Source of the DNA: Parapedobacter composti
GTDB taxonomy: Bacteria > Bacteroidota > Bacteroidia > Sphingobacteriales > Sphingobacteriaceae
Assembly (NCBI RefSeq): GCF_900112315.1
Contig: NZ_FOLL01000013.1
Span: 62,001 to 126,000, forward strand
DNA length: 64,000 nt
Direction of reading: 5' to 3'
The translations under genes were made by a program, and so were the position numbers. Below are positions 43,796 through 53,607 of the stretch, in pieces (positions within the stretch are counted from its first letter, which is position 1; each line of letters starts with the position of its first letter). A model generated the notes under the pieces. That model ran no database searches and was not told the origin of the DNA. It saw only the letters and a list, made by a program, of their open reading frames with translations.

Positions 43796-44803
43796 TTATT
43801 CGTTAACGCTAGTTGATTTGTCTTCTAAAGGATGGAATGTATTGCTTTCCGCAGTTGTTTCACCACCTGACCTACTCGGATCGGTTTTCCATCGCCAGTA
43901 AGCCGTCAGCAGCCCGCCAATCAGCGTTTGCATCACACTGCTGAATACCGCAGGCACAGCAGCCATCGGCTGCATGGGAAAATTCTGTTTGGCCAATACC
44001 GCGGCAAGGCCGCCGTTCTGCATGCCGACTTCAATGGATACCGTACGGGCAACGGCATGGTCATACCGGAAAATACGCGCAACAACATAACCTAACACAA
44101 AGCCGATGATGTGCAGCAGGCCAGCGGCCGCAAACAACACCAGCAGGTTGGCTGCCACCGTTTCTGCGCTCTGCGCCACGATGCTTCCCGCAATGAACAC
44201 GATAGCCCACACCGATACGACCGGCCCCGCTAATGACATTTTCTTTCCAATATGAGGGAATTTGTAGTTAATGAATACACCCAATGCCACGGGAATAAGC
44301 ACTACTTGCACAGTGGTGTAGAAAAGCCCCCAAGCATCTACCGGGACGTATGTACCGGCCAATGCTTCGGTAAGCAACGGGGTGGCCAAAATGGCCACCA
44401 AGGTAGATACCGTCGTCATGATGATAGATAGCGCTAGATGCCCGCGTGACAGATAGGTGATTACGTTGGAGGCTGTACCGCCCGGACAACACCCAACAAT
44501 AATCAGCCCCACGGCAAGCGCCGGATCCAGTTGCAGCAACTTGCTGATACCATAGGCAGACAGGGGCAGCGCGGTATATTGCATTATCGCGCCCAACAAT
44601 ACCGCTCCGGGCATTTTCGTGATGGCTTTGAAGTCATCCACATGCAACGTCAGCCCCATGCCCAGCATGACCAAGGCCAAGGCACCTACCATCCAATTGC
44701 CCGAAAACCACTGAAAAGCCGGTGGATAGATGTATCCCAAAAAAGAGCTGCCAATAATCCATACCGGATAAAGGTTAACGAACGTGTTTAAAATGTTTTT
44801 CAT
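43796..44803 (-). CDS. SBF/BASS-family sodium-coupled organic anion transporter
   Basis: 335 residues from the ATG at 44803 (the frame continues to a TTG at 44812). About ten hydrophobic segments; family marks are LALVMLGMGLTLHVDDF, VGCCPGGTASNVITYLSRG (sodium-binding region) and VSIEVGMQNGGLAAVLA. BASS proteins import bile acids, pyruvate, pantothenate or other carboxylates with sodium. First gene of the unit with the APH-fold kinase, aldolase and NTF2-like lipoprotein. The 181-nt gap upstream shows no clear promoter consensus and no GntR or AraC box. Confidence 0.9.
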   Translation of the reverse strand: MKNILNTFVNLYPVWIIGSSFLGYIYPPAFQWFSGNWMVGALALVMLGMGLTLHVDDFKAITKMPGAVLLGAIMQYTALPLSAYGISKLLQLDPALAVGLIIVGCCPGGTASNVITYLSRGHLALSIIMTTVSTLVAILATPLLTEALAGTYVPVDAWGLFYTTVQVVLIPVALGVFINYKFPHIGKKMSLAGPVVSVWAIVFIAGSIVAQSAETVAANLLVLFAAAGLLHIIGFVLGYVVARIFRYDHAVARTVSIEVGMQNGGLAAVLAKQNFPMQPMAAVPAVFSSVMQTLIGGLLTAYWRWKTDPSRSGGETTAESNTFHPLEDKSTSVNE

Positions 44804-44984
44804 AAAAATCAATAAGTGTTTATCCCTTTGTTATCCACCCAAGAGTTTGACCGTACAACAGGCAGACGGATACCACTATATAACACATTCGTATTGTATC
44901 GCCCCCTAAGTCAACCAAAAAACTACCTGCATCCCCTTGCTCCTGATCTGGCGATAATGTCAATCAGAAAACAACATAGATGTT

Positions 44985-45692
44985 TTATTCAGTTTTTGAA
45001 ACAACCAAATCATCCAAAAAAAAGCGTCCATCCATAGTTGGATCTGACACGAATCTAATACGTGTATTCGAAGTAGCATTTATGATTGAAAACTCTTTGC
45101 TTTCCCATGATGTAGAGCTGGTAACAGGCACCGATTGAACAGATGCCGCACCTCCCCCTGATACCTCAACATAAACCGTCTGCGAGGCATTTGCCCAAAT
45201 AGCCATCTTGAAAGTCACTTTCAAATTTACCCGATCCTCGGCTATCTCGGAAAAAACCGGTGTGGCGACGAATGCGTCCCTGCTCGCAGAGGTCCCAATC
45301 TTGATGTATCCGGGCCTTTCATAAACCTTATTACCATCCCACCCTTCAAATTCAGTTAAAGCAAAATAAGAGGGCGCCATATACTCAAAAAAATCCATGC
45401 TCCCGTCTGTGCCGGGCGTGCTGTCCTCTGGTTCTCTGCTTTCATCAACAACGCGAAGATTGTTTTGGTCCGGATCCGGTATAAAAAATGGCCTTGACCC
45501 GCGTTCATTAGCAACATAATCCCCACCCCATACCATTTTATCAAAATTCGCTTCAAAATAGACCGTACCAACCGGGTCGCCATCAGGCTCATCATCCGGG
45601 ATATTGTCGGGCCCATCCTTAGAACAACTGGTGAAACAAAATAAAATGGACGCCAAAAAGCTGAATACAAACAATGCGCTATTACGTTTCAT
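44985..45692 (-). CDS. Small surface lipoprotein, possible carbohydrate-binding beta-sandwich
   Basis: 235 residues with lipobox CFTSC near residue 23, an acidic linker (about 27-42, DGPDNIPDDEPDGDP) and a beta-rich domain. The last 100 residues (VYVEVSGGGAASVQ, SNTRIRFVSDPTMDGRFFLD, DDLVVS) resemble a jelly-roll such as those of carbohydrate-binding modules. It is the last gene of the second SusCD unit, 35 nt after the BNR gene. A surface glycan-binding role is suggested by position and build only. Confidence 0.7.
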   Translation of the reverse strand: MKRNSALFVFSFLASILFCFTSCSKDGPDNIPDDEPDGDPVGTVYFEANFDKMVWGGDYVANERGSRPFFIPDPDQNNLRVVDESREPEDSTPGTDGSMDFFEYMAPSYFALTEFEGWDGNKVYERPGYIKIGTSASRDAFVATPVFSEIAEDRVNLKVTFKMAIWANASQTVYVEVSGGGAASVQSVPVTSSTSWESKEFSIINATSNTRIRFVSDPTMDGRFFLDDLVVSKTE

Positions 45693-45727
45693 AATACGTT
45701 ATTTTTTAATATTTAACCATTTGCTTG

Positions 45728-47038
45728 CTATAATTCCAATGCTGACAACGGGACACGAGTAATCCCCATTTCTTCCTTGCCGATCGAATACAATGTATAA
45801 AGCCAACCATCCAACACGATTGAGCTAGAGTATGCATACCCAAGATTCCTTCCCCCCACTCCTGAGAAACGATAACCCGTAGGTGAATTTGTACGCAAGG
45901 TATACACCTTATCAAAGGTATAACCATCTTTACTTACCGATATAGTCATCGGATCGCGGTCCAAATACAATGCTTGGTCAAAACGGTTAGTGTTTTGGTT
46001 ACCTATCAGCAAAACAGTTCCATCATCAAGCGTAATGCCCTGTGCCCTGCTTGGTGAATCGGGGATATCTGTAGGATGTGGCGTTGCCCAACCTCCTGTG
46101 CCGTCATTAAAGCTTACGTACATCCGGTTGTTATGCACGGGATTACTGGGAGTACCCCAATCACGCAACATGAGCACCAAACCGCCATCTTTGGCTCGAT
46201 AAATAAAACTTTCTATCAGGCTCTGTCCATCGACCGCCCTACGTTGCACTCCCCATGCAGCACCTGCCCACCAACTAATATGATTATTTTCTCGGTACCA
46301 ATTATATAACCGGACACCGATAGGTGGCGCAGTAGTGGGTGCATCCGATCCTTGCATATAAATAGGCAATGCCCCGTTACTGGGTAGGTTTTCAACTAAG
46401 AAGGGTTCCCCTAGTTTGCCGTTTTCACCGACGGATCGAGCAATCGGATATACGCCCGCACCATGCACATATGTTATGGCATATAGCTCATCATCAATGA
46501 CCGCCCACCGATCGGGCTTTAAGTGAATGCCACTTTCGGTACGGGGCTGTACGGGGCCAGGGGCCGGGAACAGTTCTTCGGGTACCGTCCAACTACCCCA
46601 AGTGTCGGACCAAGCATACAGGACACGCTGCCCGGGCGCATCTTCGCCCAACTCATGGTTGCCCCACATTGCGTAAAACCTACCCTTGTGGTGAATCAAA
46701 CAAGCGTAATGATTGTAGGCTCCGTCTTCGCGCGCCGCAGGTTGCCAGACAACAGCATGCTCGGCCTCCGAAAGTATTGGAAACCCAGCCCCATTCCGAA
46801 GATCAACCGTAGCCATAGGTGCTTTCCACATCGGAACCACCGGTGTACCGCTACTAGTGACTCTGTTGGTTTGTACCGTACGTGTACCCACCTGGATTTC
46901 GATGGTCTTATCTTCTTCATCGTCATGGCGGGGTGATTCCTTTCCTTTTTCGTTACAAGCGAAAAACTGTAACATTATCATCAATAAACCCACACCGAAA
47001 GAGCGTTTTCCTTGTTTTCCTATCCGTTTCATATCCAT
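45728..47038 (-). CDS. BNR_4-type sialidase-superfamily propeller lipoprotein
   Basis: 436 residues with lipobox QFFAC near residue 28. The propeller resembles BNR_4 proteins (some are polysaccharide lyases or glycosidases). Residues that match sialidase positions by eye are Glu in LIESFIYRAKDG, Arg in VLMLRDW, Arg in DRDPMTISVS and Tyr in GYAYSSSIV, but the RIP motif is not evident and Asp boxes are degenerate (SVSKDGYTF). It could therefore be a glycosidase or a lyase. The gene lies 31 nt after susD in the second locus. Confidence 0.7.
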   Translation of the reverse strand: MDMKRIGKQGKRSFGVGLLMIMLQFFACNEKGKESPRHDDEEDKTIEIQVGTRTVQTNRVTSSGTPVVPMWKAPMATVDLRNGAGFPILSEAEHAVVWQPAAREDGAYNHYACLIHHKGRFYAMWGNHELGEDAPGQRVLYAWSDTWGSWTVPEELFPAPGPVQPRTESGIHLKPDRWAVIDDELYAITYVHGAGVYPIARSVGENGKLGEPFLVENLPSNGALPIYMQGSDAPTTAPPIGVRLYNWYRENNHISWWAGAAWGVQRRAVDGQSLIESFIYRAKDGGLVLMLRDWGTPSNPVHNNRMYVSFNDGTGGWATPHPTDIPDSPSRAQGITLDDGTVLLIGNQNTNRFDQALYLDRDPMTISVSKDGYTFDKVYTLRTNSPTGYRFSGVGGRNLGYAYSSSIVLDGWLYTLYSIGKEEMGITRVPLSALEL

Positions 47039-47069
47039 ATCCTAAACTTGTATTCTATCTATTCCCCAA

Positions 47070-48722
47070 TTATCGCACTACCTGATATCCCAGAGTTTGC
47101 TCCAGCCTCGCACCGATATTTGCATCGATGGCCGACTGTGGAATTGGCCACCATTGATGGTGATCCTGTATCGAATTTCTTGTGATTGCCCGGATATTGT
47201 ACTTTCTTACCCGATCAACCAATCTTCCCATCCGTACAAGCGTCCTTCTACGGGGTTCCTCTGTAATCAATTCCCTGGCACGTTCGTCAAGGATAAAGTC
47301 CTCCGTCACATCGGATGCCCCAATCAATGTCGCATTTGCACGATCCCTCACTTCATTAATATCATCCGCGGCTAGATCCAACTCCCCCATTCTGAAATAG
47401 GCCTCGGCACGCAACAAATACGTTTCGGCCAACCGGTACACGATAAAATCCTGATAAGTTCGCCCCGACCAAGAAGTTCCGGTGTGGGTGAGCGTACCTA
47501 CATCACCTTCAATCTTCCGAGGATACGGGTAAATGTTCTGCATGGTGTCTATTTCCGATGTTTTGCGTTCCACTACCTGTCCAAAATAGGCTGACGCCGG
47601 ATTGGTATAACGAAGCTCTCTTCGCATGTTATGCACCGAATTGCGCATATCATTATCCCAATCGCCCTCCCACACCTGATACAAGAAATATGGCGTGGGA
47701 CGGACTTGCCCGGTACCCCTACCCAAACTGTCTACCACGACCATACCCGAACGCCCATCAGGGTCGGTAAGCCGTTCATACCAAGGGCCCCAGTTTCTCA
47801 ACCGGTTATTTCCATTGCTTCCTCCCTGTCCACCCAAGGTCATGTCCTCAAACTGCCATACGTAAATAGACTCCATATTGCCAGAACTCCGGTTCTGGTT
47901 GCCATCCCTAAACATATCTGAAAATGGATCCCCCGGTTCACTCAATTTAGTTCCAAACCGTTGCCTTGTCAATTGATACAAACCCGAGTTGATAACCTTG
48001 TTAGCACTTTCCACAGCAAGTTCGTACTCCCCGAGGCTGATGTACACCTCGGTTAACAAATGATCGGCAGCTGCTTTAACAATCCTTCCTTGCTTTTCCA
48101 CGGTTGTCGGCAGCCATTCGGAAGCAAACTCCAAATCTTCACGCGCAAATTGCAACACATCTTCACGCCGATTGCGCACAAAATCCGTCTTCGGACTGGT
48201 ATAAATGGTATCGACAATCGGTACGTCTCCGTACAGATTAGCAAGCAAGTTATGCGTATATGCCCTAAAGAACTTGGCTTCTGCAATCATAGCGTTTTTA
48301 CGTTGCTCGCTGCTCCATATATCGGCAAGTTCTGGATTATCGGCGTATGCAATAATTGTATTGGCACGAGGAAACATATCTCGATATGCCCATTCCCAAA
48401 CCCACTCTACTTGGCCAACAAAAGGCGTCAACAGGTTATTATAGTCCGTGCTGTGGGTAGCACTGTTTCCGAAATCCGCGATATCGGTTCCCGCAGACAT
48501 GATATAGAAGTACCTTGCACCGTCACGGGCAGCCATCTCGTCCCGCGCAGCTTGATGCAATGCGGTCATGTGAGCTTCGAACCCGGTTTCTGAGGTCAAT
48601 ATACCTACCGTACTATAATCTGACATGGGTATCTCATTAAGAAAGTCCGCGCTACATGACTGACTTGCCACCAGTAAAGCAACGGCACTATATGTATTAA
48701 GTATTTTCTTTAGCACTTTCAT
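47070..48722 (-). CDS. SusD/RagB-family glycan-binding lipoprotein (second locus)
   Basis: 550 residues with lipobox VASQSC near residue 23 and the opening SADFLNEIPMSDYS. The helical core includes AKFFRAYTHNLLANLYGDVPI and AETYLLRAEAYFRMGELDLA; the C-terminal part includes ARELITEEPRRRTLVRMGRL and WPIPQSAIDAN. It follows SusC by 36 nt and should form its surface lid. It is longer than the SusD proteins of the sialoglycan unit and belongs to another subgroup. Confidence 0.93.
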   Translation of the reverse strand: MKVLKKILNTYSAVALLVASQSCSADFLNEIPMSDYSTVGILTSETGFEAHMTALHQAARDEMAARDGARYFYIMSAGTDIADFGNSATHSTDYNNLLTPFVGQVEWVWEWAYRDMFPRANTIIAYADNPELADIWSSEQRKNAMIAEAKFFRAYTHNLLANLYGDVPIVDTIYTSPKTDFVRNRREDVLQFAREDLEFASEWLPTTVEKQGRIVKAAADHLLTEVYISLGEYELAVESANKVINSGLYQLTRQRFGTKLSEPGDPFSDMFRDGNQNRSSGNMESIYVWQFEDMTLGGQGGSNGNNRLRNWGPWYERLTDPDGRSGMVVVDSLGRGTGQVRPTPYFLYQVWEGDWDNDMRNSVHNMRRELRYTNPASAYFGQVVERKTSEIDTMQNIYPYPRKIEGDVGTLTHTGTSWSGRTYQDFIVYRLAETYLLRAEAYFRMGELDLAADDINEVRDRANATLIGASDVTEDFILDERARELITEEPRRRTLVRMGRLVDRVRKYNIRAITRNSIQDHHQWWPIPQSAIDANIGARLEQTLGYQVVR

Positions 48723-48758
48723 TTTTTACGCTTTAATGTTATGCTCAATAATTATCCC

Positions 48759-51700
48759 TTAAAACCCTAACCGGAATCCCAGCGTATAAGACCTCGCTAT
48801 CGGATACCGATCCGTGGATATCGATTCCGGATTGGTACCCAACCAGTCTGTAAACGTTAGTAAGTTCTTGCCACTCACATATACATTCAAGTTAGCCAAA
48901 CGGTTCTTCGCCAGAAATGCCGAAGGAAAACGATAAGATAACGACACATCCTGCACACGGATGAAGTTCCGGCTCAAATACCAATTATGGCCGAGCGTAC
49001 TCCGTCGGTATTCCAGTGACGGCCGAGTATTGGAGCGGTTTTCTGGTGTCCACCATCCGCCGTCAAACATATTGCCGGGCCGGATTGGATCAATGCTGTT
49101 ACTATAAAAATCTAAATCATTGAAGGTTCCCAACCAACCTTGCATGGCATTGATAAAGATGGACAAATCGAAATTGTTATAACGGAAATTGTTGGTAATC
49201 CCCCAACGGTATCTAGGTTGACCACCTTGCCCGATGATGGTCCGGTCATTATCAGCGTCAATACTGCCGTCGCCATTGAGATCTCGGAACCTAGCAAATC
49301 CTGGTTGGGAGCCAGCTGGAAGCTCGTCTCCCTCTTGGTATATCCCATCGAACACAAAGTCGTAATATACGTTGATGGGCTGGCCGATAAACCATCGGTT
49401 ACCGATGTCATCGTCTTCACGGCCATCCCCATCGGCGTCCGACCCATACAAGCTTACAATTTTATTTTTATTGTGCGAAAACACAAAATTGGTATTCCAT
49501 TCGAACTTTTCTTTCTTGATATTGACAGTATTCAACGTCAGTTCAACGCCACGGTTATTTACACGCCCCAAATTGGTCCAGATAAATGGATAACCAGTCA
49601 TTATCGGAATCGACCGTTCAACCAAGAGATCCCGGGTATCCATGTTATACCATTCGACTGTACCGCCTATCCGGTTGTTGAAGAGCTCGAAATCAGCAGC
49701 CACATTGGCGGTATACGTTGTTTCCCATTTAAGATCCGCATTGGAAATATTAGAAGGGTAGATCCCCAAAGCCGACTCAGGCCCATAGACATAACGGGTA
49801 ATGCTCGATAAGCTTAGCGACTGGTAAGGAGAGATCGCTTGGTTACCGACAGCCCCGTATGATGTCCTGACCTTAAAGAAGTTCACGAAATCTGCCCGCT
49901 GCATAAACCCTTCATCCGAAACAATCCAAGCAAACGCGGCAGAAGGAAATGTAGCATACTTATTATTGGCGGCAAACACCGAACTACCGTCTCTTCTTGC
50001 CGTCAACGTAAACAGGTACCGCTCTTTAAAGCGGTAGTTCAATCTGGCCATTGACGAAATGCCCGTCACTTCCTGAGCATAAGAAGAAACGGTTTGCAAT
50101 TCGCCAACATTTAACCGGTCCCACCCGAAAGCATCGAATTCCAATTGGTCCGCACTTGCCGTTGTCGTTTCATGGCCATCACGGTTAGCGCCGTACATCA
50201 ACGTAATGTCAAACGCATGGTCATTATCCAGTTTGAATTGGTAGTCTAGGATATTTTCCAATACCCAGTCTTGTGCCATCCAGTTCCGCTTGGAAGCCGA
50301 TGAGGTATTGGCCTGTGGTAGATGTACATCGTTCCGGGTAGCCTGGTAGTCACGGATCCAACGATAATTTGTAGAGTAATTAACTCGGAATTTAAGGCCC
50401 TCAATTTGTGGCACGTTAATCAACGTATAAAAGTTAGCAAACAAATTATTCCGGAAATTCGCGTTCTCAGAAAGAAAATTGTTCCTTAAGGGATTAGCCG
50501 AAGCGCCTTGGTCTTCTGGCACCGTAAACTGGGTTGGTGAACCGTCTTCGCGGAACCACGTTCCATACGGGCTTTGTCTCGAAGCCAAAGAAATGGAGGC
50601 AGGTACACCGGACTGGTCGTTCTCAGAGAACATTGTATTGGTACCGATGGTCAACCAATCCGTTATCTTGTTTTCAAGGTTTACTCTGAAGGCCATCCTG
50701 CGCAGGTTATCGTCTTTTATCAATCCATGCTCACGTGCCATGGATGCCGAGATATAATAATTGGTACGCGCGGTGTTTCCGGAAAGACTCACGTCGGTAG
50801 AAAAAATTCTGCCCTGTTGCGCAATCATATCAAACGGATCGATGATGTGGCCGTTCTGATAGTTTTCGGCTTCGGTAAGCGTCAAGTAGGTGGAAACGTT
50901 GTCCGGATCGAACGGTATCCCCCTAAGTCGTCGGATTTCCATGGACTTTTCCAAATAGCGCTCGGGGGTCAGCAACTGCATCCTTGCGGCCCAGTCTGAC
51001 AAGCCATAGAACGTATTCAGGTTGATCTGGGGCTTTTCCGTCTTGCCCCGTTTCGATGTGATCAGGATAACGCCGTTCGCGGCACGTGAGCCGTAGATAG
51101 CCGCCGCACTGGCGTCCTTCAGGATTTCCATGGACTCAATATCATTGGGATTGATATCGATCATACTTCCATTAAAAAAAATACCGTCAAGGATGATCAA
51201 TGGATTGTTCCCGGCACTCAAGGACCTGGGACCACGTACTAGGATGGTTCCGTTCTGCCCCGGTCGGCCATTGTCTGTAAACTGCACGCCGGCTACCCGG
51301 CCCCGCAGTGCCTGCGTCACGTTGGTATTAGGCAGGTTCTCAGTTTCCGCCATATCCACCTTGCTCACCGACCCGGTAACGTTGCGGCGCGATTGGGTGC
51401 CATAGCCCACGACCACCACTTCGTCTAAGGATGAAGTGCTGGCCATAAGCAGCACATTAATTGTTTCATTCTGCCCTACAGCCACTTCTTGTGTGGTGTA
51501 ACCCACATTCCTGAATACCAAAGTGTCGCCGCTGTTGGCTTGGATGCGGTATTGGCCGGTTGCGTCGGTGACTGTACGCACAGCACCACGTTTCACCTCA
51601 ACGGACACTCCCTCCAAAGGTCCGTTATTGTCACTCACCACGCCTGACACCGTTAGCTGTCCCTGGGCAAAAGCGGTGGCCATTGGCAAGACCAAGGCCA

Positions 51701-51761
51701 AACAAAGGCAAAATACCCGTTGGCTTCTCAATAGCCATAAAAATTTGCTTATCGTCATCAT
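48759..51761 (-). CDS. SusC/RagA-family TonB-dependent transporter (second locus)
   Basis: 1000 residues. Signal peptide (LALVLPMATAFAQ), carboxypeptidase-regulatory-like domain (about 35-110), then the SusC signature VVVVGYGTQSRRNVTGSVS and the plug (ILVRGPRSLSAGNNPLIILDG, AIYGSRAANGVILITSKRG), followed by the barrel ending in ARSYTLGFRLGF. It is the first gene of the AraC-associated unit. A promoter with -33 GTTGAAC and -7 GATATTTG and an upstream box lie at 51816-51886. The transported glycan is unknown. Confidence 0.94.
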   Translation of the reverse strand: MMTISKFLWLLRSQRVFCLCLALVLPMATAFAQGQLTVSGVVSDNNGPLEGVSVEVKRGAVRTVTDATGQYRIQANSGDTLVFRNVGYTTQEVAVGQNETINVLLMASTSSLDEVVVVGYGTQSRRNVTGSVSKVDMAETENLPNTNVTQALRGRVAGVQFTDNGRPGQNGTILVRGPRSLSAGNNPLIILDGIFFNGSMIDINPNDIESMEILKDASAAAIYGSRAANGVILITSKRGKTEKPQINLNTFYGLSDWAARMQLLTPERYLEKSMEIRRLRGIPFDPDNVSTYLTLTEAENYQNGHIIDPFDMIAQQGRIFSTDVSLSGNTARTNYYISASMAREHGLIKDDNLRRMAFRVNLENKITDWLTIGTNTMFSENDQSGVPASISLASRQSPYGTWFREDGSPTQFTVPEDQGASANPLRNNFLSENANFRNNLFANFYTLINVPQIEGLKFRVNYSTNYRWIRDYQATRNDVHLPQANTSSASKRNWMAQDWVLENILDYQFKLDNDHAFDITLMYGANRDGHETTTASADQLEFDAFGWDRLNVGELQTVSSYAQEVTGISSMARLNYRFKERYLFTLTARRDGSSVFAANNKYATFPSAAFAWIVSDEGFMQRADFVNFFKVRTSYGAVGNQAISPYQSLSLSSITRYVYGPESALGIYPSNISNADLKWETTYTANVAADFELFNNRIGGTVEWYNMDTRDLLVERSIPIMTGYPFIWTNLGRVNNRGVELTLNTVNIKKEKFEWNTNFVFSHNKNKIVSLYGSDADGDGREDDDIGNRWFIGQPINVYYDFVFDGIYQEGDELPAGSQPGFARFRDLNGDGSIDADNDRTIIGQGGQPRYRWGITNNFRYNNFDLSIFINAMQGWLGTFNDLDFYSNSIDPIRPGNMFDGGWWTPENRSNTRPSLEYRRSTLGHNWYLSRNFIRVQDVSLSYRFPSAFLAKNRLANLNVYVSGKNLLTFTDWLGTNPESISTDRYPIARSYTLGFRLGF

Positions 51762-51815
51762 TACAAATGATTAGGTTTGAAAATTTGGTTAACGCGTTTC
51801 CCTTTATTAACATGA

Positions 51816-51851
51816 CAAATATCCCTCAAAGGCCGCTGAATGCCGTTCAAC
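51816..51851 (-). promoter_or_regulatory. Promoter of the second SusC gene
   Basis: On the minus strand GTTGAAC (51851-51845), 21 nt, then GATATTTG (51823-51816), one base off TAnnTTTG. The same two elements with the same spacing precede the sialidase-family gene at 53528. The leader would be about 50 nt. Confidence 0.6.
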
Positions 51852-51864
51852 TACTTAGCCAGTC

Positions 51865-51886
51865 TGTATACTCATTTACCATATCG
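51865..51886. promoter_or_regulatory. Putative AraC-type activator box A1 of the second SusC promoter
   Basis: TGTATACTCATTTACC continuing into ATATCG. The 22-bp block is repeated with one change at 53608-53629, each time 41 nt upstream of the -7 element and 13 nt upstream of the -33 element. That position suits an activator, and the AraC gene at 53789 is adjacent. Confidence 0.65.
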
Positions 51887-51918
51887 GCGAATTGCCCGCA
51901 AGCTACCTGGTTAATGGA

Positions 51919-51944
51919 AAGTGCCCGCCGGAAAGCGGGCACTT
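51919..51944 (-). terminator. Rho-independent terminator after the sialidase-family gene
   Basis: A 10-bp perfect stem (AAGTGCCCGC / GCGGGCACTT) with a 6-nt loop, followed on the minus strand by TTTCC-type sequence. It is placed 61 nt after the stop at 52005 and separates that gene from the promoter of the second SusC. Confidence 0.7.
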
Positions 51945-52004
51945 AGACTATAGGACTTCACGTGGGAATAATTCGTTACCCAACCACAGCAACGGGAGAG
52001 AAAG

Positions 52005-53528
52005 TCAATCATTCACTTTACTGATGATCTGCCGCTGCTTGGCCTGCTTGGTTACAAACCGCCCCTGCAGCAGATCTTCTTCCGTGAACGTGGCCATCAG
52101 GATTTCTTTTTCACCCCCACGCGACCGATCGTAGCACACGTAAATCAATCCGTCTTCGTCCTGAACCACATCCGGATACGAAACGCTGTTACGATCGTCC
52201 AGCAATAATTCATAAGGCCATGTTTTACCGTCATCCAGGGAAAGGCGCGCCGTCATATTTTTCCTTGCCTTGCGCTCAGGATCGTTGTTATAAACCAGAA
52301 GGAGGTTACCTGACTGCAACCGGCCGATATATAGGCGGGAATTAGCTGAGGTCAGTTCTTCAACCTCCTGCAGGGAAGTCCAGTTGGCCCCGCGGTCTTC
52401 TGAAAAGCTTTCCTGTACATTGCGTTGCAGCATCCAGATGTGTCCATTGGTTAATTGAACGCACATGTGTTCATAAAAATTGCTGACAGGCTTGTTCAGC
52501 GGCCCGCCCTGCAATGTCCAATGCTCTCCTTCGTCTTCGGAGATATAGACAGCGCTTTGATGGTTAATCCAATCATAGGACGGCAGCAGCCACTCTCCCG
52601 AAGCCAGCACAATGGGCTTGTTCCGGGTCAGGCCATTACATAAACGCCTTGGAGCCGTCCAGACCGGTTTGTCTGCTTCAGGATTGTCGATACGGACACC
52701 CCATGTTCCCCATAAACCGTCAAAACCCTTTGGCCCGGTATTCTGTACCCAGAAAATCCATAACCGCCCTTGCGGGTCTTTCCAAAGCTGCGGATCCATC
52801 ACCCGCACCTCACTGTTGGGATGAGTAATAACCAAGGCTGGGTCGATCCACTCCTTTCCGTCATCACTATACGATATGATGCCGTAATTGCCAGCGTCGG
52901 GTTCCCTGGCGCCGCCCGAAAACCATGCAGCCCACAACCGCTTTCCTGTTTTTGTGATAGATGGACATCCCTGCCATTTCCGTGTGTGTTTGGCATATTC
53001 CGTGCCGGGCAGCCAACTGATTTTGGCGGGCTGGGTAATGGACGGCAACGGTCGCGCATCAAAGAACGCCACTGCCCAGCCTTCATGGCTGACATCTCCC
53101 AAGCGAAAACTTTTATAGGTTATGTCCTTTTCGAATATACCAACCTTAACCCGCTGCCCCTTGAAAAGCGTAAACGACGGATGATCCAGCTTAGTAAAAC
53201 CTTGCTCTTCCAATACCCGTTCCTGTGAGCCATGTTCCCCCGCAAGCGGGGTAACAACGAAGAGGCTTCCGGTAGTAACCGGAACAATACGCCTGTCTCC
53301 TTTCATGGATCCGATAATATAGCCGGCCCCCCGCAGGAAACGAGGTAACTCCTTGAACACATAACGCTCATCGGAAAATATGGTGGCTCCCTTTCTTGCT
53401 ATCCCTACCTTATCTTCTTTTTCAGGGAATACGGTAGCAACAGTCTTGATACTGTCAGGAAATTGTGCATGCACGCACAATCCGACGCAAATTACCAACC
53501 CTACGGTAATAAATGACTTATAAAACAT
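52005..53528 (-). CDS. Sialidase-superfamily (BNR_2-like) secreted hydrolase
   Basis: 507 residues from the ATG at 53528 (MFYKSFITVGLVICVGLCVHAQ, a signal peptide); the frame continues upstream to a TTG only. An N-terminal region of about 150 residues precedes a propeller. Glu in YEHMCVQL, Arg in WMLQRN, Arg in RKNMTARLS and Tyr in SVSYPDVV match sialidase positions, and Asp boxes SYSDDGKEW, SEDEGEHW, SEDRGANW and SLDDGKTW are present. The RIP arginine is replaced (KWQGCPSI), so the substrate may not be sialic acid. Single-gene unit with its own AraC box, promoter and terminator. Confidence 0.8.
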   Translation of the reverse strand: MFYKSFITVGLVICVGLCVHAQFPDSIKTVATVFPEKEDKVGIARKGATIFSDERYVFKELPRFLRGAGYIIGSMKGDRRIVPVTTGSLFVVTPLAGEHGSQERVLEEQGFTKLDHPSFTLFKGQRVKVGIFEKDITYKSFRLGDVSHEGWAVAFFDARPLPSITQPAKISWLPGTEYAKHTRKWQGCPSITKTGKRLWAAWFSGGAREPDAGNYGIISYSDDGKEWIDPALVITHPNSEVRVMDPQLWKDPQGRLWIFWVQNTGPKGFDGLWGTWGVRIDNPEADKPVWTAPRRLCNGLTRNKPIVLASGEWLLPSYDWINHQSAVYISEDEGEHWTLQGGPLNKPVSNFYEHMCVQLTNGHIWMLQRNVQESFSEDRGANWTSLQEVEELTSANSRLYIGRLQSGNLLLVYNNDPERKARKNMTARLSLDDGKTWPYELLLDDRNSVSYPDVVQDEDGLIYVCYDRSRGGEKEILMATFTEEDLLQGRFVTKQAKQRQIISKVND

Positions 53529-53558
53529 AGGCTTATATATTTCTTGGCTTATATTTTC

Positions 53559-53594
53559 CAAATATCTTTCGTACAATCCTAAATCCTGTTCAAC
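53559..53594 (-). promoter_or_regulatory. Promoter of the sialidase-family gene
   Basis: On the minus strand GTTGAAC (53594-53588), 21 nt, then GATATTTG (53566-53559), identical in sequence and spacing to the promoter at 51816-51851. The leader would be about 25 nt. Confidence 0.6.
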
Positions 53595-53607
53595 AATTTA
53601 CCCTTTA

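Noticed and set aside
49140-49811. 223-residue plus-strand open frame opposite the second-locus susC
   Set aside because: Antisense shadow; no domain.
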